Shown piece by piece: positions 52,781 through 61,686 of a stretch of 64,000 bases of DNA (positions within the stretch are counted from its first letter, which is position 1; every line of letters begins with the position of its first letter). The position numbers and the translations under genes are program-made. This DNA is from Christensenella sp. GTDB lineage: Bacteria > Bacillota > Clostridia > Christensenellales > CAG-917. The DNA is taken from assembly GCA_022009775.1 (NCBI GenBank), contig CP091723.1:62001-126000 (forward strand), in the 5' to 3' direction. The notes below the pieces were generated by a model that worked only from the letters and a program-made list of their open reading frames with translations, was not told the origin of the DNA and did no database searches.

Positions 52781-53123
52781 TTAGTCGTCTTTCTTCATAA
52801 CTCCGATGACGCTTCTCGCAAGGTCGAGCCACTTGTTTTCGCCTTCACCGTCAACTCGCACAAACTTCTTTTGCGCACCGCAAACGAGAAAACCTATCGG
52901 CGTTACGGATATTCCGCCACCACTTATACCCGTCGGATATTTTGCGTTTTTGTGTCTTTTCGACGTCGCTTTTCCCGCCTACGAATCCGACGCTTATTTT
53001 GCTCACCGGCAATATCAGCGTTCCGTCTCCGTTCACTATGGGCTTCCCCACAATGTCTTCGTTCGACAACGATTTCTTCAGACTTTCAACGGTCAAATTT
53101 ATTATTTCTTGTAAATCTTGCAT
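52781..53123 (-). CDS. ytfJ: GerW/YtfJ family spore protein (frameshift)
   Basis: The reconstructed protein has about 113 residues. The N-terminus is MQDLQEIINLTVESLKKS, followed by IVGKPIVNGDGTLILPVSKISVGFVGG. In the read frame the end is nonsense after DVEKTQ. Removing one A from an A5 run near 52948 gives NAKYPTGISGGGISVTPIGFLVCG and an end WLDLARSVIGVMKKDD with a stop at 52781. The Gly-rich middle and SVTPIGFLV are the YtfJ signature. YtfJ (GerW) is needed for germination with L-alanine in B. subtilis. DUF2953 (YtfI) lies upstream, as in Bacillus. Confidence 0.88.
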
Positions 53124-53274
53124 ACTTCACCTATGTAAATGCTAAAAAATCGAGATGGCAAACGCTCAAAAAAAACTTGCGATGCAATCATTCATAAAAA
53201 CACTTCAATACAAAAACGCACTTTCTATTTCGTTTGTTTTCTAATATTCCGCACTCAGCAACATCACGTTTCTC

Positions 53275-53742
53275 TCACTTGCTCTTTATATACACCGTCA
53301 ATACCTGAACGAGATTTATCGAAAACTTACTTTTCAATTCACAATCGAATTTTCCGTCCTTAGAGCAATTTGCGAAGTATTTACATTCGATACCGAACAT
53401 TTCGCACAACGCAATCGCTATTGCTTTGTTTTTTTCATCAAAATCACCGCATAAAGCCGCCAGCGTTGTCACAAAAGCGATTTTTTCCTTTCTCATTGCA
53501 TTTATCGCTTCCATTGCGTTCGGTTTTTTATCTAAGGTTTTTAGCGTCTTTCCGTTCACCGTCACAATCGGATTTTCATCCGTTTTAATTCTTATTCTCA
53601 CGGCATTTATACCAAAGAACCTAATTATAACGAACAGTCCGCGTTCACCGAGCGAAAAATGCGCCCGAACACCGACTTTTATCGGCGCAAGCACGGCGAG
53701 TATAACCATCTCAACGCCTATCAACGCAATCACGTATGCCAT
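53275..53742 (-). CDS. DUF2953 domain protein (YtfI-like)
   Basis: A 155-residue protein with an N-terminal hydrophobic segment (MAYVIALIGVEMVILAVLAPI) and a beta-rich domain (VGVRAHFSLGERGLFVIIRFFGI). It matches DUF2953 proteins, which are found beside ytfJ in spore formers; the function is unknown. The start at MAYV has AGG nearby; the frame is open to 53784, adding 14 residues. The last part (FSINLVQVLTVYIKS) resembles the family end. Confidence 0.7.
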   Translation of the reverse strand: MAYVIALIGVEMVILAVLAPIKVGVRAHFSLGERGLFVIIRFFGINAVRIRIKTDENPIVTVNGKTLKTLDKKPNAMEAINAMRKEKIAFVTTLAALCGDFDEKNKAIAIALCEMFGIECKYFANCSKDGKFDCELKSKFSINLVQVLTVYIKSK

Positions 53743-53905
53743 ATACCTAATTTGTGCATTTTTCAAAATAATATTTACAAGCAAAAAACAGCTCTATTTT
53801 CGCAAAAAAACCGTTCTATTTAAATTACGCGACAAACAACAATCGTGTAGTCTCGCAAACACAACGATTCAAAATGCATAAACTTATTTATTTTCAAATT
53901 CAAAC

Positions 53906-53940
53906 GCATAAAAAAAATCACCGCAATCGCAGTGATTTTT
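53906..53940 (-). terminator. Rho-independent terminator after scpB
   Basis: The arms 53913-53924 (AAAAATCACCGC) and 53929-53940 (GCAGTGATTTTT) pair with one G-U in minus-strand RNA, around loop GATT, and a long U run follows. It lies 28 bases after the scpB stop. Confidence 0.8.
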
Positions 53941-53967
53941 GGATTTTTTTCTATATTTGACGACATT

Positions 53968-54660
53968 TCAGTCAAAAACTTCAAAGTTTTCACCTTCAAG
54001 AAATTCGGGAATCTCTTCTTCGTCTTCTTGCTTGTCTGCTGCCGCTTGTCCCACGAGTGTTTCGTTCTCGAGTTCGTCTTCGTCCATAATCGTACGGTTG
54101 TGGAACAGCGTTTCCTGAGACGGCGTGTTGAGAATCATGAGATTTTCAAGCACTTCGTCGTAGTCGGGCAAATCTTCGATGTCGGATATCTGAAATTTCT
54201 TCAAAAACTCGTCCGTAGTGCCGTAAAGCAAAGGTCTGCCGACGGTATCCTTTCTTCCGACCGCTTCGATAAGACCTGCTTTCAAAAGCCCCGTAAGCGC
54301 ATATTCCGCACTTGACTTATTGCCGCGCATCTGGTCGATTTCGACACGCGTTATAGGCTGTTTATACGCAACGGTAGCCAAAACTTCGAGCAAATTTTTC
54401 GTGAGTTCTTTTTCTCTTAACGGCGTCAGCACGTCCGCAACGGTTTCGCCGTACTTCGGATTGGACATAAACTGCAATTTGCCGTTGAATTCGGCAAGCA
54501 CGATACCCGAGTTTTCCGAGTATCTTTTCTGCAAAGATTTCACGATAGAATTGAGTTTTTGCGTGGTAAGTTCAGGCACTTTTTCGCAAATGTCGCTCTT
54601 TTGTATGGGCGAGCCGCTTGCGAATATAATGGCTTCCACAACGTTTTCAATATTTTCCAT
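53968..54660 (-). CDS. scpB: Segregation and condensation protein B
   Basis: ScpB (230 residues) joins ScpA and SMC in the bacterial condensin. It has two winged helices: NVVEAIIFASGSPIQKSDI near the start and ATVAYKQPITRVEIDQMRG...GLIEAVGRKDTVGRPLLYGTTDEFLKKF in the second. The C-terminal acidic tail (about 190-230) is longer than usual. The start MENIEN overlaps the end of scpA by 14 bases. Confidence 0.94.
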   Translation of the reverse strand: MENIENVVEAIIFASGSPIQKSDICEKVPELTTQKLNSIVKSLQKRYSENSGIVLAEFNGKLQFMSNPKYGETVADVLTPLREKELTKNLLEVLATVAYKQPITRVEIDQMRGNKSSAEYALTGLLKAGLIEAVGRKDTVGRPLLYGTTDEFLKKFQISDIEDLPDYDEVLENLMILNTPSQETLFHNRTIMDEDELENETLVGQAAADKQEDEEEIPEFLEGENFEVFD

Positions 54661-55612
54661 CGTCACCCTCCTCAAATTCTATCGCTTCGTCGGTACCTTC
54701 AACCGCATAAAGCGTGATTTCACCGAAAACCACGTCTTGCTCCGCTCTCAATCTTCCGTATTTTAGCAATTCGAGCATGGCAAGGAACGTCGTGACGATG
54801 TCGCTCTTGTCATAATCGGGTTCAAACAAGTCGGTAAACTTCATTTGCTTGCGCACGCCTATCATTAGACGGATATTTTCCATCTGTTCGTGAACGGAAA
54901 ATCTGTCCTTGACGACTTTTTTAGGAATAATTTCCTGCGCATGTATTGCGGCGTTGGCAAGAACGTGCGCAAAAGCGTCAACGAGTTTCGGAAGCGAGAA
55001 ATTGACAAGTGCAACGCGGTAGTCCTTTTCCGAAAACACGGGCGCGCGATAAAAACGATTTATTGTTTCGAGTTCTCGCAATTTGTCGCTCTTTTCGGCA
55101 ATCAAAGCGTACTCTTTTATCTTGTTGATAAGAAGTTGACGTTCAAATTCGGGATCGTCTTCGTCAATCTCTTCGTCATCCTTGGGAAGAGTGCGAATTG
55201 ATTTCAGATACACGAGTTCTGCCGCCATCGTGATAAACTCGCCCGCATAATCGAAGTCTAGTTCTTCTTTCGGCGTGTTTTTGATGATTTCGACATACTG
55301 GCTCGTAACTTCAGAAATAAATATATCTTCGATGCGGATTTTCGCGTCTTTTATGAGTTGATAAAGCATCGGAATAGGCCCGTCGAAATCACTAAGGTGA
55401 TATACGATTTCAGGTTTTGCAATGACAAAATCGCCGTCGATCGCTTCGGGATCAACGACTTCGGCACTCAATTTTTCCTGTCCGTCAACGGCTACGTTCG
55501 CTCCTTTCTCAACGCCCGATTGCGCAGAGTTCTCCGCGCTTGCGGCTTCGATAGCGGCACTGTCGTTTTCCGTTTCGGCAGTTATTTCGTTTTCGATAAT
55601 TTCGTCAGTCAT
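54647..55612 (-). CDS. scpA: Segregation and condensation protein A
   Basis: ScpA (321 residues) is the kleisin of the SMC complex. The typical N-terminus, VYHLSDFDGPIPMLYQLIKDAKIRIEDIFISEVTSQYVE, begins only near residue 72. It is preceded by about 70 acidic, Ala/Glu-rich residues not present in B. subtilis ScpA. GEFITMAAELVYLKSIRTLP follows. The C-terminal winged helix contains FTDLFEPDYDKSDIVTTFLAMLELLKYGRLRAEQ, in pieces as expected. Start at MTDEIIEN; earlier codons overlap nothing but lack a ribosome site. Confidence 0.93.
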   Translation of the reverse strand: MTDEIIENEITAETENDSAAIEAASAENSAQSGVEKGANVAVDGQEKLSAEVVDPEAIDGDFVIAKPEIVYHLSDFDGPIPMLYQLIKDAKIRIEDIFISEVTSQYVEIIKNTPKEELDFDYAGEFITMAAELVYLKSIRTLPKDDEEIDEDDPEFERQLLINKIKEYALIAEKSDKLRELETINRFYRAPVFSEKDYRVALVNFSLPKLVDAFAHVLANAAIHAQEIIPKKVVKDRFSVHEQMENIRLMIGVRKQMKFTDLFEPDYDKSDIVTTFLAMLELLKYGRLRAEQDVVFGEITLYAVEGTDEAIEFEEGDDGKY

Positions 55613-55663
55613 ATATAACCTTAATAAACGTATAGATATTAACACGCGCACGCAAAAAAGTCA

Positions 55664-55699
55664 ATAAAAATGAAAAGTCGGCAATTCTGCCGACTTTTC
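55664..55699 (-). terminator. Rho-independent terminator after the DacF-like gene
   Basis: GAAAAGTCGGCA (55672-55683) and TGCCGACTTTTC (55688-55699) form a perfect 12-bp stem with loop ATTC, and the minus strand continues with UUUUUAUU. It separates the DacF-like gene from scpA. Confidence 0.88.
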
Positions 55700-55770
55700 T
55701 TAGTATTTCACGCCCTATGCAAAACGGTTTCCGTTGTTTCGTACAACTTCGGGCAATTTGTCGATAATTA

Positions 55771-56973
55771 TTACTTCATCGTTGACCAATTTCTCGCAAT
55801 GTCGAGTATTGCGTCGAAAAGGTTTCTCGATTGCACGTCTTCAAGAGATACGACGTTTACGCTGTCGATTTCAACGCCGTCTTTGAGAAGTCTTGCGACA
55901 CCGACTTTGTCGCCTGCTTTGAGCGGTGCTTTGGCATCGGATATTTCATATCTTACGTCGTATTTCGACTTGTCGTCAAGACCGACGAATTTCGTCAAAT
56001 CTCTTTCTGCGGCAATGCTTACGCTAGATTGTTTTCCGCCCGTTACGTTCGCTTCGAAATCGAGTTTTTCACCGCCTTTCAACATAACTTTGTTTGAGAA
56101 GTTTGCAAAAGCGTAATCGAACGACGCACTGATTGCGGCGTTACGCACCTTAGAACTGTCCGCGCCGATTATGACCGAAATCACGCGCATATCGTTTCGT
56201 TTTGCCGTTGCGCAAAGGCAGAATTTCGCTTCGCTCGTAAAGCCCGTCTTTCCGCCGTCGCAGCCCTGATAAAACTTGACCAGTTTGTTGGTGTTGGTTA
56301 TCGTAGTCGCTCTGCCGTCGGGATGCTTGTAGTCTTCGAGCCAGACTTTCGAATAATCGAAATATTTGGGATGTTTGACGAGTTGAGAAAACATAATCGA
56401 CACGTCTTTCGCACTCGAAAAACTTTCCGCCGCAGGAAGCCCCGTGCAATTTTTGAAAACGGTGTTTTCCATGCCGAGTTCGACTGCCCTTTCGTTCATT
56501 CTTGCAACGAACGCTTCAACGCTTCCCGAAATATGTTCGGCAAGCGCAACACAAGAGTCGTTTGCAGAAGCAACGATGACGGTTTTCAGCAAATCACCGA
56601 CTTTGTGCGTGGTGTTTGCGTCCAAAAACACTTGCGAACCACCCATACTTGCAGCCCTTTCACTCACGACTACGTCGTCGTCAAGGCTGATTTTGCCACT
56701 GTCGACGCTCTCAAAAGTCAAAAGCGAAGTCATAATTTTCACCATACTCGCAATCGGAAGCCTTTCGTTTTCGTTTCTCGAATACAAAACCGTACCGGTT
56801 GCATAGTCCACCATGTATGCCGACTTGCCCACCGACTTGAAATCGGTTGCCGCATCACATACTTGCCTGTCGTTATGCACGCACGCAAATACGAACGCAA
56901 AAGCACATATCAGCACAAGCGCAAATATTGCGATATTCTGAATTTGAAATTTGAATTTTGTTTTCATATTCAC
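55771..56973 (-). CDS. D-alanyl-D-alanine carboxypeptidase (S11 family, DacF-like)
   Basis: A 400-residue exported enzyme. Residues about 12-32 are a hydrophobic signal, followed by Cys31 and Ala-Ala. Active-site motifs: Ser76-x-x-Lys79 (IASMVK), SANDSCVAL near 134 and KTGFTSEAK near 235. The C-terminal PBP5-like beta domain is present (about 290-385). The genes dacF-scpA-scpB in one block are typical of Clostridia, where DacF acts in forespore cortex synthesis; this role is inferred from B. subtilis. Confidence 0.9.
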   Translation of the reverse strand: MNMKTKFKFQIQNIAIFALVLICAFAFVFACVHNDRQVCDAATDFKSVGKSAYMVDYATGTVLYSRNENERLPIASMVKIMTSLLTFESVDSGKISLDDDVVVSERAASMGGSQVFLDANTTHKVGDLLKTVIVASANDSCVALAEHISGSVEAFVARMNERAVELGMENTVFKNCTGLPAAESFSSAKDVSIMFSQLVKHPKYFDYSKVWLEDYKHPDGRATTITNTNKLVKFYQGCDGGKTGFTSEAKFCLCATAKRNDMRVISVIIGADSSKVRNAAISASFDYAFANFSNKVMLKGGEKLDFEANVTGGKQSSVSIAAERDLTKFVGLDDKSKYDVRYEISDAKAPLKAGDKVGVARLLKDGVEIDSVNVVSLEDVQSRNLFDAILDIARNWSTMK

Positions 56974-57061
56974 TCCGTTTTTCTTTAGCGTGCATTTATA
57001 AACGAAAAATATACGCCAAGCGCGTTTTGCAATGAAATTCCGAGAAAAAAACTCGATATTT

Positions 57062-57634
57062 TCAGTAAACAGAGACTATTATGACCCCGAAAATCGAACC
57101 GATTATCACAAACAAAACAAAAGAAATCGCTACGTTTATGGCAAATATTTTAAGCGCGGTCAAAAACGACGGTTTTATTCCGCCACAGCACGAGCAATCG
57201 GGCATAAGCGACGACACCGAACAAACGATTAAGCAAACAAGCGTAATCAAGAAAAAAGGAAGATATATCACAAGAAGATTGATAAGTCCGAGTGTTTCGT
57301 ATCTTGCAATCAATGCGCAAGAATATTCTCCGCACACAAAGCCAAGCGTTAAAAACGGCAAAAATATCAAAAATACGGTCTTGTTGTTCGTGCCTGCTAT
57401 CAACACCACGAAATATCCGCCTAAAAGTGCCGTAAGAGTGATAAAAAACACCTTGAACGCGCCGAATTCCATATCCGCTCTCGCAACTCTTTCAAAATCG
57501 CCGTCGACAGAACGAACGCAGGCGACTACACCCGCAATAACGCCAACGATAAATGCCACGAGCGTACAAATAATCACCTTTTTGTTTTTTGAAAAATACG
57601 TTCTTAGCCAAGATATGACAGATTGCGTACGCAT
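57062..57634 (-). CDS. SpoIIM-like membrane protein
   Basis: A 190-residue membrane protein with about five helices: VIICTLVAFIVGVIAGVVA, FKVFFITLTALLGGYFVVLI, TVFLIFLPFLTLGFVCGEY, LLVIYLPFFLITLVCLIV and IFAINVAISFVLFVIIGSIF. Its length, the charged start SWLRTYFSKNKK and the place between dacF and a Spo0A-type gene match SpoIIM of Clostridia, part of the DMP engulfment machine. Sequence similarity seen by eye is weak, so the call rests on position and helix count. The start is set at MRTQSVIS; two earlier ATG codons exist. Confidence 0.5.
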   Translation of the reverse strand: MRTQSVISWLRTYFSKNKKVIICTLVAFIVGVIAGVVACVRSVDGDFERVARADMEFGAFKVFFITLTALLGGYFVVLIAGTNNKTVFLIFLPFLTLGFVCGEYSCALIARYETLGLINLLVIYLPFFLITLVCLIVCSVSSLMPDCSCCGGIKPSFLTALKIFAINVAISFVLFVIIGSIFGVIIVSVY

Positions 57635-57676
57635 AGAACTCGCCATACGAAAACATACGCCGATCAAACGACATAT

Positions 57677-58093
57677 ATGACAAAATCAAGCAAAAATACA
57701 AATCAAACCGCCCTTTCCGTCAATTTGTCGCAAGTGGCGTCGTATATAATGAAAGCCGTGAAAGAAATGGAAACGAAAATCAAAAAATACCTTCTCGGTC
57801 TCGGATTTCAACCAAACCTGAAAGGATACAGACTACTCGCAAAACTAATAGGATACGCGTTTGACGGCAAAGACGTATTGCCGCTGAAATACGCCGGTTA
57901 TGCATGGCTTGCAAACGACTTCGGAGTTGATTCGGCAAGCGTCGAAAAGGACATTCAAAACGCAATATCCGCCGCTTGGCTTCGAGGAGACGTTGACACA
58001 CTATATCGGGAATTCGGAGAAACCCTTGACGAAAACAAAGGTAAACCGACAAACAAACAATTTGTTTTAACCGCACTTGAACGAATAAAATAG
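57677..58093 (+). CDS. Spo0A C-terminal-type DNA-binding protein without receiver domain
   Basis: A 138-residue protein. From residue about 35 it matches the Spo0A effector domain: IKKYLLGLGFQPNLKGYRLL, the YAGYAWLANDFGVDSASVEKDIQNAISAAWLRGD helix-turn-helix part, and the end KPTNKQFVLTALERI. In Spo0A this domain binds the 0A box; normally a receiver domain of about 120 residues precedes it. Here only about 34 polar residues precede it, and the DNA upstream belongs to the divergent SpoIIM-like gene. It is convergent with spoIVB, whereas spoIVB-spo0A usually run in the same direction. The start is uncertain: ATG codons at 57677, 57749 and 57767 all lack good ribosome sites. A full spo0A may exist elsewhere. 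Confidence 0.82.
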   Translation: MTKSSKNTNQTALSVNLSQVASYIMKAVKEMETKIKKYLLGLGFQPNLKGYRLLAKLIGYAFDGKDVLPLKYAGYAWLANDFGVDSASVEKDIQNAISAAWLRGDVDTLYREFGETLDENKGKPTNKQFVLTALERIK

Positions 58094-58174
58094 GCGGTTA
58101 GAATAACGTTTTTTAGAATTATTATTAAAATGTCAAAGTTTTACGCATATGTATATTTTGTAAAACCAACAAAT

Positions 58175-58228
58175 CGGCGGTGCAAACGCACCGCCTTATA
58201 TATACGCATTGCATCGAAACGCAATGCG
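58175..58228. other. Two hairpins between convergent genes
   Basis: GGCGGTGC (58176-58183) with GCACCGCC (58188-58195), and CGCATTGC (58205-58212) with GCAATGCG (58221-58228). Neither has a long T run, but both lie between the convergent Spo0A-like gene and spoIVB, where terminators are expected. Confidence 0.5.
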
Positions 58229-58237
58229 GTTGTAGCG

Positions 58238-59431
58238 TCAAGCCGCAACATCGTTTACGTCGTCAATCACAAATCCGCTTTGCGTCGAAAGAGAGTTTGC
58301 ATAATCGTACATAAAGCGCGAATGCACCGCATATCCCCTTGTCGGATCTTGCACGAACACGTGAGTTACCGCACCGATAAGAACACCGTTCTGCACGATA
58401 GGACTTCCGCTCATTCCCTGAACGATACCGCCCGTCTTTTCTAGAAGTTCTTTGTCTCTGACGCTGATAACCATTCCTTTTTCGCTTGCCTCGCTTTGAG
58501 ATACTACTTTCACAATGTCAATATCATAAAATTTCGGTGTTGTACCGTCTATTGTGGTCAAAACCTGTGCTTGTCCGACATTTGCTTCGCCTTTCAGCGC
58601 AATTCTGTACAAATCTCCGTCATATTCCGCATCGTATTTGCCGTATAAACCTATATCGGTGTTTGACCGAATTTCTCCTATGCTTTTCGAGAGTCTGTTG
58701 ACTTCTGCAACCAAACCGCCCGCCTTGCCTCGTTCGCCTTTGATGACGCCTGTAACTTCCGCATTGAAAATGTCACCTTGGTCGAGACTGTATGACAAAT
58801 TGCTGTCACCGTCCTGAATATGATGTCCCAAAGCCGCAAAATTGCCGTCCTTGGTGACAAACGTCAACGTTCCCACACCGCCAACGTCTTCTTTTAGCAA
58901 CAATCCCAACTTATATTCTCCGTCCGTCTTTGATTTTACACCCTGTACGAGCAAGTTTTTTACACCGTCGTTTCTTTCGACGGTCAAAACGAACTTTCCG
59001 TTTTTAGAGTTTTTGAGAATGTTTTTAAGTTTATATATACTGTCAACGCTCTCGCCGTTTACTTTGGTCACAACGTCGCCTTTTTGTATATCCACGTCTT
59101 GACACGGTGAAAGTTCACCCGATTTTGTCGAAACCAAACTCTTTTCAACGACTATCAGACCGCCTGCGCCTATGCTTATGCCGATAGGTCTTCCGCCTAT
59201 TTTTACGTACGCTTTATCGCCGGTGGCGCAAATTTTCAAATTCTCCGCAAAATCACGATTCACATCATTTTGCGATAGAATTAACGGCTTTGTATTCTCG
59301 TTTTTCTCGATATTTAGAATTGTTATATTGTTAATTAAAGCACAAAACGCACACAACATCATTATCGCGATTATCGCACGCAAAATCGTTTTTTGCACTT
59401 TGCAAAATCTTTCTTTGTCTTTCGTCTGCAT
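58238..59431 (-). CDS. spoIVB: SpoIVB peptidase
   Basis: SpoIVB (397 residues) is a forespore serine protease that crosses to the mother-cell side and triggers pro-SigK processing. An N-terminal membrane helix (about 14-35) is followed by a PDZ domain (about 75-165: DIQKGDVVTKVNGESVDSIYKL). The S55 protease domain has the catalytic His in FAALGHHIQDGD and the Ser in GMSGSPIVQNG. The end VHSRFMYDYANSLS is typical. The start MQTKDKERF was chosen because the 58 earlier codons look unrelated. The SigK target gene is at 61.7 kb. Confidence 0.95.
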   Translation of the reverse strand: MQTKDKERFCKVQKTILRAIIAIMMLCAFCALINNITILNIEKNENTKPLILSQNDVNRDFAENLKICATGDKAYVKIGGRPIGISIGAGGLIVVEKSLVSTKSGELSPCQDVDIQKGDVVTKVNGESVDSIYKLKNILKNSKNGKFVLTVERNDGVKNLLVQGVKSKTDGEYKLGLLLKEDVGGVGTLTFVTKDGNFAALGHHIQDGDSNLSYSLDQGDIFNAEVTGVIKGERGKAGGLVAEVNRLSKSIGEIRSNTDIGLYGKYDAEYDGDLYRIALKGEANVGQAQVLTTIDGTTPKFYDIDIVKVVSQSEASEKGMVISVRDKELLEKTGGIVQGMSGSPIVQNGVLIGAVTHVFVQDPTRGYAVHSRFMYDYANSLSTQSGFVIDDVNDVAA

Positions 59432-59639
59432 ACTTTTATCTTGTTCCAAAGAAAAACTTTTTCGCTTGTAAATTTTTGTAAAAAAACCACCCTGACACAA
59501 AATAATTAATAAAGAATAATTAACAATGAATAATTGCGACACGGGCACAAAAAGAATTATCGTTTCGCTTCCGCGAGATTGGCACGTTCTCGCTCGCAAT
59601 GACATAGTTTTTTTGGTTGCGCCCGAAACTAAAGTTTAT

Positions 59640-59905
59640 TCAGGGCGTACTTATAGGCATTATGCGTTTATACAAAGCGTGGAGCCGCAAGGCGGCGACC
59701 GCATCGAATGCCGAGCTTGACGAAAAGTACAAGCGACTGTGCCATGTTGTTGCGAAGCAGGCACACAAAGCGCAGTGGCATAATGAGTGAACAGTGCTTA
59801 TTATGCGAGTGCTGAGTGTTGCCCCCTGCTGCGCAGTCGCCGTGGGTTCCCTTGTAAGGGGGAACGGCGATGGGGAAACAGATGACGAAGGGGGAAGTCG
59901 CATTA
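59640..59905. repeat. Dispersed element, copy C (inverted relative to A and B)
   Basis: The reverse complement of the 37.1-37.2 kb part of copy A is recognisable at about 59707-59812: GCCGAGCTTGACG, GTACAAGCGACTG, GTTGTTGCG, CACACAAAGCG, GTGGCATAAT and TATGCGAGTGC. Similarity is about three in four bases by eye. The right end (59820-59905) is different and contains the stem CCCTTGTAAGGG. Together with 59432-59639 and the terminator it fills a 610-base gap with no convincing gene. Confidence 0.65.
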
Positions 59906-59945
59906 ATGACACATATCGAAAACTCATGTAAAAACGCACTAAATA

Positions 59946-60023
59946 GATAAAGAACAAGGAAGAGCCACCAAACACAGATGGGAGCGTACTTTGTCGTACG
60001 TGACCGTATGTGTTGGTGGCTCT
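59946..60023 (-). terminator. Long hairpin terminator after the COG2509 gene
   Basis: AGAGCCACCAAACACA (59961-59976) and TGTGTTGGTGGCTCT (60009-60023) pair over 15 bp with one bulged A, and a smaller stem GCGTAC/GTACGT lies inside. The minus strand then reads UCUUCCUUGUUCUUU. It lies about 20 bases after the stop. Confidence 0.7.
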
Positions 60024-60041
60024 GACGCAGTTATTTGCTAT

Positions 60042-61448
60042 TTAGTGCGTTTGAAGGATGTTGCGAGCCATATACACACCCATCACCGACGCCATCATAA
60101 GTCCGCGAGTCCAGCCGCTGCTGTCGCCGAGGCAATGGAGACCTTTGATTGATGTGTTGAGATGCTCGTCCATCTTGATTTTGTTGCTGTAGAATTTGAG
60201 TTCTGGGCTGTAAAGCAAGGTTTCGTAACCTGCAAATCCGGGGACGACCTTGTCGACTGCCTGAATGAAGTTGATGATGTTGAGCATCGCTCTATACGGC
60301 ATTGCGGCAGTTATATCGCCTGCAACGGCGTCTTTGAGAGTGGGACGGACGTTTGAGAAGCCGAGTTCTCTTTGCCACGTACGCTTACCGCTCAAAATAT
60401 CGCCGTAGCGTTGAACCATGATTTTGCCTGCGCCGAGCATATTGGTGAGTTCACCGACCTTTTGCGCGTACTCGATGGGCTGTTTGAAAGGTTCGGTGAA
60501 CGAATGGGAGCAAAGAATTGCAAGATTCGTGTTGTCGCTCTTCTTTTCCTTGTAACTGTGTCCGTTGACGACCGCAAGGTCGTTGTCATAGTTTTCCTGC
60601 GACACGAAACCGCCGGGGTTTTGGCAGAAAATACGCACTTTGTTCTTGAACGGATCGGGATAGCCGACAAGTTTTGACTCATAAAGCACATCGTTGACTT
60701 CTTCCATAATCTCGTTGCGAACTTCGACACGAACGCCTATGTCTACGACACCCGGTGCATGTGCGATATTGTGTTCCGCGCACATTTTTTCAAGCCAGTC
60801 CGCACCGCGTCTGCCCGTTGCGATGATGGTTTTGTCCGCGTAAATCTCTTCCTGATTTTGTCCCTTGCTGTCTTCGATATACACGCCCTTGCAGGTGTCG
60901 CCGTCAAGAATGATGTTGTCGCATTGTCTGCCAAAGATAAGATCGACTCCGTTGTTTCTCAAATAATTCTCGATTGCAAGGTACAAATCATGCGCCTTTT
61001 CGGTGCCGAGATGGCGAATGGGGCAATCGACGAGTTTTAGACCTGCCTGAATCGCTTTGCGGCGGATATCCTTCACTTTATCTTCGTTGCCGAGACCTTC
61101 GATGTGTTCGTCCGCGCCGAATTCGAGATAAATGCCGTCCGTGTAATTAATGAGCGATTGAGCAAGTTCAGATCCGATGAGTTGCGGAAGTTCTCCGCCC
61201 ACTTCGTACGAAAGCGACAATTTGCCGTCAGAAAACGCGCCTGCGCCCGAAAAACCCGTTGTGATATGGCAATACGGCTTGCAGTTGCGGCATTCTCCGC
61301 CAAAAGTCTTGGGACATACACGTTTTTCGACGGGTTGTCCTTTTTCGATGATGCACATTTTCTTTTTGCTTCCGTTGCGCAAAAGTTCAATTGCCGTAAA
61401 AATGCCCGCAGGGCCTGCTCCAACAATACAAATGTCGTATTTTTTCAT
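60042..61448 (-). CDS. FAD-dependent dehydrogenase of the COG2509 family
   Basis: A 468-residue flavoprotein. The FAD motif is CIVGAGPAGIFTA at the start. CPKTFGGECRNCKPYCHITTGFSGAGAFSDGKLSLS near 44-80 is the family mark, with four Cys that might bind a metal or cluster. TIIATGRRGADWLE, NPGGFV and the C-terminal LHCLGDSSGWTRGLMMASVMG are further blocks. The reaction is not known. It is a single gene with its own terminator. Confidence 0.9.
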   Translation of the reverse strand: MKKYDICIVGAGPAGIFTAIELLRNGSKKKMCIIEKGQPVEKRVCPKTFGGECRNCKPYCHITTGFSGAGAFSDGKLSLSYEVGGELPQLIGSELAQSLINYTDGIYLEFGADEHIEGLGNEDKVKDIRRKAIQAGLKLVDCPIRHLGTEKAHDLYLAIENYLRNNGVDLIFGRQCDNIILDGDTCKGVYIEDSKGQNQEEIYADKTIIATGRRGADWLEKMCAEHNIAHAPGVVDIGVRVEVRNEIMEEVNDVLYESKLVGYPDPFKNKVRIFCQNPGGFVSQENYDNDLAVVNGHSYKEKKSDNTNLAILCSHSFTEPFKQPIEYAQKVGELTNMLGAGKIMVQRYGDILSGKRTWQRELGFSNVRPTLKDAVAGDITAAMPYRAMLNIINFIQAVDKVVPGFAGYETLLYSPELKFYSNKIKMDEHLNTSIKGLHCLGDSSGWTRGLMMASVMGVYMARNILQTH

Positions 61449-61686
61449 ATTCTACCTTACTTTTCGGCTGTACGCCGACGTTATTGTCTTCTTATTTTTA
61501 CAGTTGTCGTTTTGAGCGTAATTATTCGCGCGAATATTTGCACGCCCGCGACCTAGGCGATTATAAAGCCAAAACTCGTTTATGTCAACTTATTACGAAT
61601 AAATAAAAAATTGTTTTTTCGCGCTTGTCGAATATTGTCAATTTTTGCCGCCGTACGCCATAAACTATAAAACGTGGAGAAATCGT

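Noticed and set aside
59526..59720. Plus-strand 64-codon frame ending in copy C
   Set aside because: No ribosome site, no family, and its end runs into the repeat element.
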